This document shows positions 44,016-53,883 of a stretch of DNA of 64,000 nucleotides, in pieces. The stretch is from WSXY01 sp038325105 (GTDB taxonomy: Bacteria > Actinomycetota > Coriobacteriia > Anaerosomatales > Anaerosomataceae). A program made the position numbers and the translations under genes. The DNA lies in assembly GCA_038325105.1 (NCBI GenBank), contig JBBQIR010000001.1, positions 12,907 through 76,906 on the forward strand. Reading direction: 5' to 3'. How positions within the stretch are numbered: position 1 is the first letter of the stretch; each line of letters opens with the position of its first letter. The notes below the pieces were generated by a model. That model saw only the letters and a list, made by a program, of their open reading frames with translations, ran no database searches and was not told where the DNA came from.

Positions 44016-47000
44016 GTGAGTCTTCTCGATTTTGATGCGAGCATGATCCAGTGCCCTCGTGCGAATGCGATTCGCGTGCGCGCACTATTTGTGGTGCTTG
44101 TCGCCGTCGCGGCAGTCGTTCTCCTTATGGGTGCGCTTCCCGCATTCGCCATTAACCCTCACGGTCAGTACTCCTCGGGATCCGAGAGCTGCAAGTCGTG
44201 CCATAGCCTGCACACGGCGGCCGGGGATCCGATCACCAACGAGGCGACGCAGAAGGAACTCTGCTACAGCTGCCACGATGGCTCCGCGAGCGCGCACAAC
44301 GTCAGGGCCGGTTTCGGAGAATCTGTGCCGGGTACGACGACCGCGAAGAGTTTCCATCCGGTGCCGTCTGGTGCTATCAAGTGCCTCGACTGCCACACCG
44401 CGCACAAGGGACCAGCCGAGGGTAACCCCAGCTCACTCTCGGCCGGATCGGCGGAGGCCACCGGCGGTGTCGCTGTGTGCGGCGCATGTCACGGTCCGGG
44501 GTCCACGCTCAGTGGCGGGAATCTCGCCGGTCCCATTGCAGGCACTCCGCATGCGTCGCTTGCGTCCTCGGCGAGTCCCGCGGGTATCGCGTGCGTCGCA
44601 TGCCACGAGCCCCACGCGTCCTCGAACGCCGATCTTGTCCGCTCCAGGTTGCGCACGGAGTCGCAGACGACGGTGACCGTCTCAGGCGAACCGGGTCTGT
44701 GTCTGGGTTGCCATCAAGACAGCGGCGGCGTCTACGACGGCGCGAAGGCGGCCGCGGCGCAGAAGCACTCAACGGTGACGAGTTCCACCAAGGCGCTCAC
44801 GTCGTGGCCCGGGGCATCAGGTACCGCAGGCGGGTGCGACGGCTGCCACGAGCCCCACGGGGCTGCAGTCGGACCCTCGTACACCAGGGCCGATGATGAA
44901 GAGTTGTGCCGCACGTGCCACGATGACGCGTCAGTGTCGTACCCGACGAACTACTCGTATCGGGGCACGGGGACGTTCTCGGCCTCAGGACATGGTGGAA
45001 TCACGCCGCCCGCCATCGACTACGTCTCCCTGCTTGCCGAAGGACCGTCATTCACTGCGTGGGAGAGCACGACGCCTCCGACGCCTTCGAATCCGGGTAC
45101 CCTGGTCTCCGCGGCGCGCGCTTCCGCGCTGCTCACTGCCGAAGGGACGCGTCTCACCACCTCACTTCAAGTGACGAACGGGGACTGGGACTACCAGACA
45201 TACCGGTTCAAACTGCCGGTCGCAACAGCCGATCTCACATCGATCCGCGTAAACTGGGCCGGTTACGGTGAGGAGGCTCCCGGCTTCCCTGTGACACTCT
45301 CGGCCTGGAAGCCCGGCACGAGTTCGTGGGAACTCATTCAGAGTGCGCAGATGGTGACGCAGCAGACAGTGAACGTTGCGCTCTCGACCGCGAACCATGT
45401 GACCGCCGACGGCTACGTGTACCTCGTGGCGAAAGCACGCTACTCACAGGACGAGGTGCCCATCTCGGGTCCCACTGTCACCGCACTGAGCGGGACGAGC
45501 GCGAGAGTGAATTGGGTCACGTCGGGGCTCACGAGCAGCCATATCGACTACGGCACGACCACGTCGTACACGAACACTACCGGTGACGCGACGCGTACGC
45601 AGAGCCACGAGGTCACCGTGACCGGGCTCAGCCCCGGAGCGTGGCACTTCAGGGCGCGCTCGACCGCTCTCGACGGGTCGTCGTACACATCGGCCGACAT
45701 CGTGCAGGGCATTCCGGGACCGACCGTCGTAGCCATGGGAACCGCGTCGTGGACCGGAACGCCGATCACCCGGGTCTTCAACTGGAACGCGCCGGCGGGA
45801 GCTCCCGGTCCCTTCGAGTACCGGTTCCATCTGCAGAACGGGTCTACCCCGATCATTGATACCGACTGGGGGTCAAGCACGTCATACACGACCGCCCTCG
45901 ATAACGGCACCTACAACTGGCGGGTCGAGGCCCGCGACGGCAATGGTGTGCGGTACGGGTATTCTGCCTGGAACACGTTCTGGCACTTCGACAATTCCGG
46001 CACCTGTCCGTATCTCTTCACCTGGGACGGGGAGAAGTTCGCGTTTGAAGCGGACCTCTACGGTCCGGGTAAGCTCGCGCTTAAGACGAAGACCGGCTAC
46101 GCGAAGCCAACCCCCGACGACGTCTACATTCTGGCGAACGAACCCGCGTTGGTCGGCGGGAGAATCGATCTGCGTCTCGTCGAGGAACGGTATGAGACGG
46201 ACTATCTGGACGAGATGAGGCTCTACGCTCTCGATGTTCCGGCGGACAGAGACGTGTACGCCGAGAAACGTGAGGCGGGTGGCGCTTCTTTCTCAGGCGT
46301 CGCGGGCGAGCTGCACACCGTTTCGAAGAATCTCGAGTCGCCGCGCTCGGTCGTGCACATAAACTCGGGTCAGGACATCCGGGGGCTGGTGGCCGCCAAT
46401 GACGGAGAGTACGCCGTCCTCAACACCGATCGCAACGCCGGATTCACGTATCAGACGCTCGAACTCGACCTGGGCGACATCGCTGCTGCACCGCAGGTGA
46501 AGATAGTCATGGATGCGCTATCGATGTACCCGTCGAACAACGAGGGCGCGGCGCTGGCTGGGACCTTCGGTGCGCGTACGAAGCTCGAGGTCCAGGACGC
46601 TGAGGGCTTGTGGGTCGCCGTTCCCACCGCCACAGTGACACTCCCGAAGCCTCCGGAGTTCAGCCGTCCGTACGTGTTCGACGTTTCGAACATCTGGGTG
46701 AGCGATAGCAGGAAGGTGCGGTTCACGTTCTTGTTCAAGACCTACGTGGACTGGATCGCAGTAGACACCACTGCCGATCTCCCTGTCACGATTACCGAGG
46801 CACCGCTCGAGTCGGCCGAACTGCTCGCCCGCGGTTTCGACCCGCAATCCTCCGACGATGAGATCTTCGAGTACGTGTACGGGGAGCCGACGAATGACCT
46901 TTCGTACCTCCCCGGCGCCTACACGAAGTTTGGTGAGGTCGCCGATCTCCTCGGCGACACAGACGACAGGTTCGTAATCTATGGCGGTGGGGACGAGGTC

Positions 47001-50000
47001 CAGGCGAAGTTCATCCCGCCCGATCAGGCTGATGTCGGCACGACGCGCCGGTGGGCGATCCACACCAACGGCTACTACAAGGACCTCAAGACGGACGTGA
47101 CGCCGACAGTCGAACCGCTGCCATTCGCAGCGATGTCGAACTTCCCGTACGGCCCGGGCGAGAGTTACCCGACAGATTCTGCGCACGTGGACTACCGCGC
47201 GGGGTGGAATACGCGGGTCGAGGGTGTCTCGAATGCCACTCCGGTGATGAGTGCGAGCGAGGAAGGTGTTCTCCAGGCCGGGTGGATCAGGTTCACCTCG
47301 TTTGTGGACCGCGGCTGGGACAAGGTCGTTGCACTCGTCACGCCAACGGCGGGCGGGAACGACTCTGTGGCTTCCGTGGCGCTGCACCGTTCGCTCAACA
47401 CGGACCTGGTCGGACTTGAGGTGACGGCGATAGGTGCAAGCTCCGGCAACACCTGCAGCGCGTGTCATGCACCTCATGGCGGCACCGACTCCGGTGCCGT
47501 CCTGGCCGGCGGCCGCGCGGCTGCCGATGGCCGGACATGTACCGCCGACGGAACAGGCGGGTGCCACGACAACGCGGCCAACTCGGCCTCCGGCATCGAT
47601 ATCCGAACGGCGTTCACTACGGGGGCAGACCCCAGAGCCCGCCATGACGTCATGCCGAGCGATCAGCAGGCGAGCGGTGGACGCACCGCATGCGCCGATT
47701 GCCACAACCCGCACAGAGACAACGCCGACGTGCGGTTCGCCGATCCGGACAACATGTCACAGACCACTACATCACCCCTGACCGACGTCGTCGCCACCGA
47801 CGGCAGTGTCTGGGCGCTCGTCGGCGCGAGTCACGACGGTAGGGCTCCTGACATTACGAGCATCGCCTTGAGCGCGTCGCCATCGACGCCGTCTTCGCCG
47901 ACAGTCACGTGGCAAACGCTCAACGAGTCCTCGACGTCATGGGTCGACTGGGGTACCACCGTCGCATACGAGCTTGGCAACGAGTCGAGCGGGTCGCCTT
48001 TCGGTACCAGCACGCCCGTCATCTCGCACTCGGTGCAGATGAGTTCGCTCGCAACGGGAACGCTTTATCACTACCGTGTCCGGAGTACTGACGCGCTTGG
48101 CAACACGTCGGTCTCGGCGGACCGCACGTACACGCCGATCGGCGCGCCGCCCGCGCCGGTGATGTCCGATGTGACGACCGTCACGGGCGCGGGCGCGGCT
48201 GTCCAGGTCCCGGTTTCTTGCACCTCGGTCGCCAGCACGGACGGCCACGCGGTGCAGTACTGGTTCGACGTCGGCGGGCAGGTCTCTGGCTGGCTTGCGT
48301 CCCCGTCGTGGGTAGGTCCCTGGCTATACGATGGTACGTACAACGCGCGGGTCATGGCTCGGGACGCCGTCGACCAGCAGGCAGTGTCTCCGTGGTCCGC
48401 GTATGACAGCTTCGTCGTTACGGGCTCTCCCCAGCCGGTCGAGTCCTGCCCGAACCTGTTCGTGTGGGACGGCGAGCGATTCGCTTTTGTGACCGATGTC
48501 ATGGGCCTCGGCCCGATTGGCGTGAAGAAGGGCAAGAACGCCTATCTCAATCCCGAGCCCGTGGAGGACACGGTCATTCCACAGGGAACGCTCGTGGCAC
48601 GAGATGGTTCGCTCGATATCCAACTGTCTGATGAGCGTTCAGAGATCGAGTATGTGGACGAGATCAAACTCGTGGCTGTCGATCATCCCGTGGGAACGCG
48701 GCTGCTTATTAATGACCTCCACTGGGGGCCGTTTGACGGCGGCCGCGAGCCGACCGTGTATCACACCATCGCCGACGCACAGCCGGTTGACGTGATGTAC
48801 GAGCGGATTCCGGTCCTCGGCGCCGAGACGATTCCGTCAACGAATGTCTCCGCGAAGACGGCCGTCGAGGGCGACGGGCAGATAGCGTACAGCGGGCTCT
48901 ACGACGACAACATCTGGACACTCGACCTGGGCGCGCTCGACGATCCTCAGAGCATCAAACTCGTTGTTGCCGCATGGGTTGACTATGCCAACAAGACCGA
49001 GAAGGCTGCTTGGCTTGCTAGCGGAAAGCGGCCTCCGGCAAGTTACATCGAGGTCCAGGATGCGGACGGAGCATGGGTCAAGGTCGGCGACGCGCCGCAT
49101 CCTCCGGGATACACCAAGACGGTCGTGTACGACTTCACCGGGGTGTTCCCGGAGGGTGTTACCGAGTACAAGGTGCGGATACACAGCTACATGCGAATGA
49201 ATATCGACTACATCGGAGTTGATACCGCACCGGACGAGGCTGTTCTGGTCACAGAACGTGCACCCCGATCTGCGAATCTCGCGTTCAAGGGAGTGTCGGC
49301 GTACGTGGAAACGCCGTACCCTCTCTACCGGTACGACGACATCGTGGACACGACTCCCGCCGAGCAGGAGGGTGCATTCACCCGCTACGGCGATGTGCGC
49401 GAGTTGCTGCTCGACGCCGATGACCGCTTCGTGATCATGGACACGGGTGATGACATGGCGATCTCATTTGATGAGCCTGCTGCTCCCGCCCCCGGGTCGC
49501 GGAGAACGTACGTCATTCACACCGACGGGTTCCATGACACACAGTCCGGCACCGTGGATCCGCTCCCGTTCCATGCGATGTCCGGCTATCCGTATGGGGC
49601 AGATGAGCGGTACCCGGAGGATACGCTGCATACGAGTTACCTTTCGATATGGAATACGCGAATTCGAGGCAGTGTCTCCATCGCGGTGGGCACCGAGCTG
49701 TCAGCGACTTCAGTCGATTGGGCGGAGTACCACACTTCTGCGTGGATTCCCGTAGTCGAAAACGAATTCTCGGTGGACAGCGACCAGTTCGTGGCGCTTG
49801 TCGAGTTCAACGACGGCAGCACGACGACCGTTGCGGTTGATGCAGGGTGGGAGAGTGAGTCATCGGAGACGGTGAAGCCTACCCCGTCGGCACCCGGTAT
49901 CGCAGTGGGCGCGAGTTCTGTCGCGAGTCTCGCGCTTGACGACGGCAGTTACTGGCGCACGAACCTGGCGACTGTGGACACTCGCTGGAACTGGCAGGTC

Positions 50001-50708
50001 ATGAAGTTCGACCTGAGCAGCTTTGACCTGAGCGACGTTCAGAGCGTTGCGTTCTTCTGGCAGGGGCACGGCGAGCCGACTCCGGGTTATCCGACGTCCG
50101 TCTCGGTGTGGAATCCTGCGACCGGCGCCTGGGTGCAGGTCGAGCGAACCCAAATGGCAGTCGACATATCGGTTTCGAGACGATGGGGCCGACTCAATTC
50201 GGTGTTCTGTCTCCGGTGCCACGACGGCACTCCGCCTGCGGGCGTCGTGTTTCCCGCAAACGTGAAGTACGTTGGTCCGACGTGGTCAGCCAGCGACGGT
50301 GATTTCCACGGTGGAGGGTCTCCCTCGGGGTGGGTCGGGTCCGCGCTCAAATGGCCGTACACCGCGAACCAGCCTGCGATCGATTGTGTAACGTGCCACG
50401 ACACGCACGGCACGGCAAGCGTCTACCACTTCAAGTCCGTCGTGAACGGGTCGTCTGTCCCGACGATCACGTCAGGCACGTGGACCCCTCTGTGCGTAAC
50501 GTGCCATTCCGGGAGTGTCTTGGATATGCATGCCGACTGTATCGGGTGCCACGAAGGTTCGTGGGACCACTACGGCAGCATCACCTATCTGCTGCCCAAT
50601 GAGACGAGTGACTGTTCGCAGTGTCACGGGCACAACAAGAGCTGGGCTCACCAAGCTCAGGTGTGCGGACACTGCCACATAAGTCTCACGTACACGCGGA
50701 CCTTCTGA
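44016..50708 (+). CDS. Giant secreted multihaem c-type cytochrome with FnIII-like and duplicated domains
   Basis: 2230-aa exported protein with a signal peptide to about A45 (ALPAFA) and no other membrane helix. Sixteen CxxCH haem motifs: eight at 59, 83, 123, 155, 193, 229, 274 and 298; two at 1147 and 1226; six at 2065, 2124, 2160, 2175, 2200 and 2217. An extra CX7CH lies at 1175-1184. Between them are fibronectin-III-like domains (about 486 and 1277) and a large module starting CPYLFTWDGEKF (664) that recurs as CPNLFVWDGERF (1478). Jelly-roll-like segments at about 350-445 and 1950-2060 also match each other. Probably cell-surface electron transfer; the partner is unknown. GTG 44016 has AGGAGG 12 bases upstream; ATG 44043 would also keep the signal peptide. 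Confidence 0.9.
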   Translation: MSLLDFDASMIQCPRANAIRVRALFVVLVAVAAVVLLMGALPAFAINPHGQYSSGSESCKSCHSLHTAAGDPITNEATQKELCYSCHDGSASAHNVRAGFGESVPGTTTAKSFHPVPSGAIKCLDCHTAHKGPAEGNPSSLSAGSAEATGGVAVCGACHGPGSTLSGGNLAGPIAGTPHASLASSASPAGIACVACHEPHASSNADLVRSRLRTESQTTVTVSGEPGLCLGCHQDSGGVYDGAKAAAAQKHSTVTSSTKALTSWPGASGTAGGCDGCHEPHGAAVGPSYTRADDEELCRTCHDDASVSYPTNYSYRGTGTFSASGHGGITPPAIDYVSLLAEGPSFTAWESTTPPTPSNPGTLVSAARASALLTAEGTRLTTSLQVTNGDWDYQTYRFKLPVATADLTSIRVNWAGYGEEAPGFPVTLSAWKPGTSSWELIQSAQMVTQQTVNVALSTANHVTADGYVYLVAKARYSQDEVPISGPTVTALSGTSARVNWVTSGLTSSHIDYGTTTSYTNTTGDATRTQSHEVTVTGLSPGAWHFRARSTALDGSSYTSADIVQGIPGPTVVAMGTASWTGTPITRVFNWNAPAGAPGPFEYRFHLQNGSTPIIDTDWGSSTSYTTALDNGTYNWRVEARDGNGVRYGYSAWNTFWHFDNSGTCPYLFTWDGEKFAFEADLYGPGKLALKTKTGYAKPTPDDVYILANEPALVGGRIDLRLVEERYETDYLDEMRLYALDVPADRDVYAEKREAGGASFSGVAGELHTVSKNLESPRSVVHINSGQDIRGLVAANDGEYAVLNTDRNAGFTYQTLELDLGDIAAAPQVKIVMDALSMYPSNNEGAALAGTFGARTKLEVQDAEGLWVAVPTATVTLPKPPEFSRPYVFDVSNIWVSDSRKVRFTFLFKTYVDWIAVDTTADLPVTITEAPLESAELLARGFDPQSSDDEIFEYVYGEPTNDLSYLPGAYTKFGEVADLLGDTDDRFVIYGGGDEVQAKFIPPDQADVGTTRRWAIHTNGYYKDLKTDVTPTVEPLPFAAMSNFPYGPGESYPTDSAHVDYRAGWNTRVEGVSNATPVMSASEEGVLQAGWIRFTSFVDRGWDKVVALVTPTAGGNDSVASVALHRSLNTDLVGLEVTAIGASSGNTCSACHAPHGGTDSGAVLAGGRAAADGRTCTADGTGGCHDNAANSASGIDIRTAFTTGADPRARHDVMPSDQQASGGRTACADCHNPHRDNADVRFADPDNMSQTTTSPLTDVVATDGSVWALVGASHDGRAPDITSIALSASPSTPSSPTVTWQTLNESSTSWVDWGTTVAYELGNESSGSPFGTSTPVISHSVQMSSLATGTLYHYRVRSTDALGNTSVSADRTYTPIGAPPAPVMSDVTTVTGAGAAVQVPVSCTSVASTDGHAVQYWFDVGGQVSGWLASPSWVGPWLYDGTYNARVMARDAVDQQAVSPWSAYDSFVVTGSPQPVESCPNLFVWDGERFAFVTDVMGLGPIGVKKGKNAYLNPEPVEDTVIPQGTLVARDGSLDIQLSDERSEIEYVDEIKLVAVDHPVGTRLLINDLHWGPFDGGREPTVYHTIADAQPVDVMYERIPVLGAETIPSTNVSAKTAVEGDGQIAYSGLYDDNIWTLDLGALDDPQSIKLVVAAWVDYANKTEKAAWLASGKRPPASYIEVQDADGAWVKVGDAPHPPGYTKTVVYDFTGVFPEGVTEYKVRIHSYMRMNIDYIGVDTAPDEAVLVTERAPRSANLAFKGVSAYVETPYPLYRYDDIVDTTPAEQEGAFTRYGDVRELLLDADDRFVIMDTGDDMAISFDEPAAPAPGSRRTYVIHTDGFHDTQSGTVDPLPFHAMSGYPYGADERYPEDTLHTSYLSIWNTRIRGSVSIAVGTELSATSVDWAEYHTSAWIPVVENEFSVDSDQFVALVEFNDGSTTTVAVDAGWESESSETVKPTPSAPGIAVGASSVASLALDDGSYWRTNLATVDTRWNWQVMKFDLSSFDLSDVQSVAFFWQGHGEPTPGYPTSVSVWNPATGAWVQVERTQMAVDISVSRRWGRLNSVFCLRCHDGTPPAGVVFPANVKYVGPTWSASDGDFHGGGSPSGWVGSALKWPYTANQPAIDCVTCHDTHGTASVYHFKSVVNGSSVPTITSGTWTPLCVTCHSGSVLDMHADCIGCHEGSWDHYGSITYLLPNETSDCSQCHGHNKSWAHQAQVCGHCHISLTYTRTF
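46005..47190. repeat. Internal duplication, copy 1 (in the cytochrome gene)
   Basis: Protein module from C664 (CPYLFTWDGE) past DDRFVIYGGGDE to AMSNFPYGPGESYP (from 1040). The spacing between the first and last landmark is 376 residues, nearly equal to copy 2 (377). The similarity is at protein level only. Confidence 0.75.
48447..49635. repeat. Internal duplication, copy 2 (in the cytochrome gene)
   Basis: Protein module from C1478 (CPNLFVWDGE) past DDRFVIMDTGDD to AMSGYPYGADERYP (from 1855). It starts 814 residues after copy 1. Confidence 0.75.
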
Positions 50709-50729
50709 GGTCCTCAGTACCGAAGGCAG

Positions 50730-50761
50730 CCGGGGCCACTCGCGATAGAGAGCTGGCCCGG
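50730..50761 (+). terminator. Hairpin after the cytochrome gene
   Basis: CCGGGGCCA (50730-50738) pairs with TGGCCCGG (50754-50761) with one bulged G. There is no T run, so termination is uncertain. TACAAT at 50784-50789 just after it may be the -10 of leuS. Confidence 0.4.
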
Positions 50762-50824
50762 ATACCACGTCTGTGTATTCCGCTACAATGAGCGAACGTC
50801 AGTCGCGCCCGAGCGGAGGTCCGT

Positions 50825-53356
50825 GTGACCCGTCAGTACGACCCCCACGCAATCGAGGAGAAGTGGCAGGCCAATTGGGAGGCCGCCGGTCTCTACTCGG
50901 TCACCGAAGACGCCTCGAAGCCGAAGAAGTACGTGCTGGAGATGTTCCCGTACCCCTCGGGCGATATCCACATGGGCCACGTGCGCAACTACTCCATCGG
51001 CGACGTCGTCGCGCGGTTCTCGACGATGCGCGGCATGAGCGTGCTGCACCCGATTGGCTGGGACGCATTCGGGCTGCCGGCGGAGAACGCGGCGATCAAG
51101 AGCAACTCGCATCCGGCCACGTGGACATACGCGAACATCGAGAAGCAAACATCGAGCTTCAAACGTATGGGCTTCAGCTATGACTGGAGCCGTAAGGTCG
51201 TCACGTCCGATGAGGACTACTACCGCTGGGGGCAGTGGATCTTCATCAAGTTCTGGGAGCGCGGGCTTGTCGAACGCAAGAGCTCACCGGTCAACTGGTG
51301 CCCCTCGTGCGAGACCGTTCTCGCAAACGAGCAGGTTCTCTCGGACGGCACGTGCTGGCGCTGCAAGAGCGTCGTCGAGAAGCGCGAGCTCGAGCAGTAC
51401 TTCCTCAAGATCACCGAGTATGCGCAGGAGCTCCTCGACGACCTCGATGAGTTGCCGGGATGGCCCGACCGCGTGAAGGCGATGCAGGCGAACTGGATCG
51501 GCCGTAGCGAAGGCGCCGAGGTCGACTTCACGCTCTGCGACGAGGCCGGCGAGCCGACCGACCGCACGATCACCGTGTTCACCACGCGTCCGGACACGCT
51601 CTTCGGCTGCTCGTTCTTCCTGCTCGCGCCCGAGCACGCGCTCGTGGCCGAGATCACGCGTGGCACCGAGTACGCCTCGGCAGTCGACGAGATCGTCGCC
51701 CTCGCCGCCAAGGAGAGCTCGATCGACCGCTCGGCCACCGACAAGATCAAGCGCGGCGCGTTCACCGGCCGCTTTGTCGTGAACCCGGTCAACGGCGAGA
51801 AGGTGCCGATCTGGGTGAGCGACTACGTGCTTATGGAGTACGGCACCGGTGCCGTTATGGCCGTGCCGAGCGGCGACCAGCGCGACTTCGATTTCGCGCG
51901 CAAGTACGGTCTCCCGATTCCGCCGGTCGTGATTGCCGATGACGATCCGCTGCTTGCGGAACTTGCCGGCGTGCGCGAGAGCGTTCTGCGCGAGGTTCCG
52001 TGGGACGTGTCGTTCGCGGGCGACGGCGTCATGGTGCAGTCAGGCGAGTTCACCGGCATGCGCGGCGGCAAGGCGAGCGAAGGTATGAAAGCGGTCACCG
52101 AGTGGCTCCTCGAGCGCGGCCAGGGCCGGTTCTCGATCAACTTCCGGCTCCGCGACTGGCTCATCAGCCGCCAGCGGTACTGGGGCAACCCGATTCCGGC
52201 GATTCACTGCCCGTCGTGCGGGCTCGTGCCGGTTCCCGAGGATCAGCTTCCCGTGGTGCTGCCGACCGACGTCGACGTCACCAAGGGCGAGACGCTTGCC
52301 GACCACCCGGAGTTCTACGAGACGACCTGTCCCGTGTGCGGCGGTGCCGCGCGACGCGAGACCGACACCATGGATACGTTCACGTGTTCGAGCTGGTACT
52401 ACCTGCGCTACTGCGACGCGCGCAACGATGCCGCGATCTGGGACACGGACAAGACCGACTACTGGATGCCTGTCGACCAGTATATCGGCGGCATCGAGCA
52501 CGCGATTTTGCACCTGCTCTACTCGCGCTTTTTCACGAAGGTTTTCCGCGACATGGGCCTCGTGAACTTCGCCGAGCCGTTCACCAACCTGCTCACCCAG
52601 GGGATGGTCAAGCTCGACGGAGCCACCATGAGCAAGTCGCGCGGTAACGTCGTGGCACCCGAGGCGATCATCGCCAAGTACGGTGCGGACACACTGCGCG
52701 CCTACATTCTGTTCATGGCGCCGCCGGACAAGGACCTCGAGTGGAGCAACGAAGGCCTCGACGGCATGTGGCGGTTCCTCGGCAGGGCCTGGCGCTACAT
52801 CACCGAGACAGCCGACGAGGCCGCAGGCGCTGTCGCGGGCGCATCAGATCCCGCGAGCAAGCTGCTGCGTCGCGAGCGGCACCGTGTCGTCGGCAAGGTG
52901 ACCGAGGATATCGAGCGCTTCCAGTTCAACACCGCCCTCTCCGCGATGATGGAACTCCTCAACACCGCACACGATTACCGCCGCGACGTGCCGGTGGGCC
53001 AGCGAGACAACGCCCTCGAACGCGATATCGCCGAGACCCTCACGCTGCTGCTCGCGCCGTACGTGCCCCACATGGCCGAGGAGATCTGGCGCGAGGCATT
53101 CGGGCGCAGCGGCTCGGTGCACAGCGAGCCGTGGCCCGAGTGGGACCCGGCACAGGCGGCGTCCGACGAGGTCGAGTACGCCGTGCAGGTCAACGGCAAG
53201 GTGCGTGACCGCATGACGATCGACGTGTCGGCTTCCGAGGACGTCGTGCGCGAAGCCGCGCTTGTCCTGCCGAAGATCATCGAGCACACCGAGGGCAAGA
53301 CGGTACGCAAGGTGCTCGTCGTGCCGGGCAAACTCGTCAGCATCGTGGTCGGCTAG
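50825..53356 (+). CDS. leuS: Leucyl-tRNA synthetase
   Basis: Class I synthetase, 843 aa. HIGH-type motif PSGDIHMGH (44-52) and TMSKS (about 601-605) frame the Rossmann catalytic core. The CP1 editing domain is present (VFTTRPDTLFG, GTGAVMAVPSGDQRDFDFA). A zinc-type cysteine set sits in CPSCETVLANEQ and CWRC. GTG 50825 follows GGAGGTCC by a few bases. One base separates its stop from the next start codon, so the cysteine-rich membrane protein may depend on it for translation. Confidence 0.97.
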   Translation: MTRQYDPHAIEEKWQANWEAAGLYSVTEDASKPKKYVLEMFPYPSGDIHMGHVRNYSIGDVVARFSTMRGMSVLHPIGWDAFGLPAENAAIKSNSHPATWTYANIEKQTSSFKRMGFSYDWSRKVVTSDEDYYRWGQWIFIKFWERGLVERKSSPVNWCPSCETVLANEQVLSDGTCWRCKSVVEKRELEQYFLKITEYAQELLDDLDELPGWPDRVKAMQANWIGRSEGAEVDFTLCDEAGEPTDRTITVFTTRPDTLFGCSFFLLAPEHALVAEITRGTEYASAVDEIVALAAKESSIDRSATDKIKRGAFTGRFVVNPVNGEKVPIWVSDYVLMEYGTGAVMAVPSGDQRDFDFARKYGLPIPPVVIADDDPLLAELAGVRESVLREVPWDVSFAGDGVMVQSGEFTGMRGGKASEGMKAVTEWLLERGQGRFSINFRLRDWLISRQRYWGNPIPAIHCPSCGLVPVPEDQLPVVLPTDVDVTKGETLADHPEFYETTCPVCGGAARRETDTMDTFTCSSWYYLRYCDARNDAAIWDTDKTDYWMPVDQYIGGIEHAILHLLYSRFFTKVFRDMGLVNFAEPFTNLLTQGMVKLDGATMSKSRGNVVAPEAIIAKYGADTLRAYILFMAPPDKDLEWSNEGLDGMWRFLGRAWRYITETADEAAGAVAGASDPASKLLRRERHRVVGKVTEDIERFQFNTALSAMMELLNTAHDYRRDVPVGQRDNALERDIAETLTLLLAPYVPHMAEEIWREAFGRSGSVHSEPWPEWDPAQAASDEVEYAVQVNGKVRDRMTIDVSASEDVVREAALVLPKIIEHTEGKTVRKVLVVPGKLVSIVVG

Positions 53357-53357
53357 C

Positions 53358-53855
53358 GTGCCCGGTCTGCAGCGGCGCGGTGCTGCGTGGGCACTCGTAG
53401 CGCTGCTGCTCGGCCTGGCCATTCTTGCGTATCTCGGTAGCGCGCTGCTCTTCGCGTTCTACCTCGCTGCGTTCGGCAACGCGGTCGCGTTCCACTGGTG
53501 GTACGCGTGTAGCCGGTGCTCGAACCTGTGTTGCCCTTTCAACGTGCGGAGCTCCGAGTACTTGCTGCGCTCCAAGCCGGTGCGGATGCTCGGCGAGCGT
53601 GAGCGGGAGTTCTCGAACATCCGCGCCGCCGTGGCGGGCGTGCCGTTTCTTATCTCGATCGCGATCGGTGTCGTGGCGGCGTGGCTGTTCAGCCCCCTGG
53701 CCGTCGCAATCTGGCTCGTCTTGCTCGCCGGCGCGGGCTACTGGTACTGGAAGGTGTCGTGTACCGGCTGCGGAAACGACTGTCCGGCCAACCGCAATGC
53801 ACGGTATCTGGCATGGCGAACAGAAAACGGTAAGGATCTGGACAGTCCCGAGTAG
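53358..53855 (+). CDS. Small membrane protein with two cysteine clusters
   Basis: 165-aa protein not recognised as a known family. Hydrophobic segments: about 11-40 and a hairpin about 93-131. Each is followed on the polar side by a cysteine set: C51, C54, C58, C59 (CSRCSNLCC) and C135, C138, C142 (CTGCGNDC). The spacing CX2CX3C suits an iron-sulfur cluster or zinc. Helix count suggests both sets lie on the same side of the membrane. GTG 53358 has no clear ribosome site and likely uses coupling to leuS. Function unknown; a membrane redox or metal-binding role is inference. Confidence 0.65.
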   Translation: MPGLQRRGAAWALVALLLGLAILAYLGSALLFAFYLAAFGNAVAFHWWYACSRCSNLCCPFNVRSSEYLLRSKPVRMLGEREREFSNIRAAVAGVPFLISIAIGVVAAWLFSPLAVAIWLVLLAGAGYWYWKVSCTGCGNDCPANRNARYLAWRTENGKDLDSPE

Positions 53856-53883
53856 GGTCTGACCCCTAGCATATGGTTCGTGC

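Noticed and set aside
46518..47714. A 398-residue minus-strand frame inside the cytochrome gene
   Set aside because: Shadow of the reading frame that carries all CxxCH motifs and the duplicated modules.
53358..53855. Cysteine-rich protein as a 4Fe-4S ferredoxin
   Set aside because: The CX2CX3C sets lack the CxxCxxCxxxCP order of ferredoxins and are tied to membrane helices.
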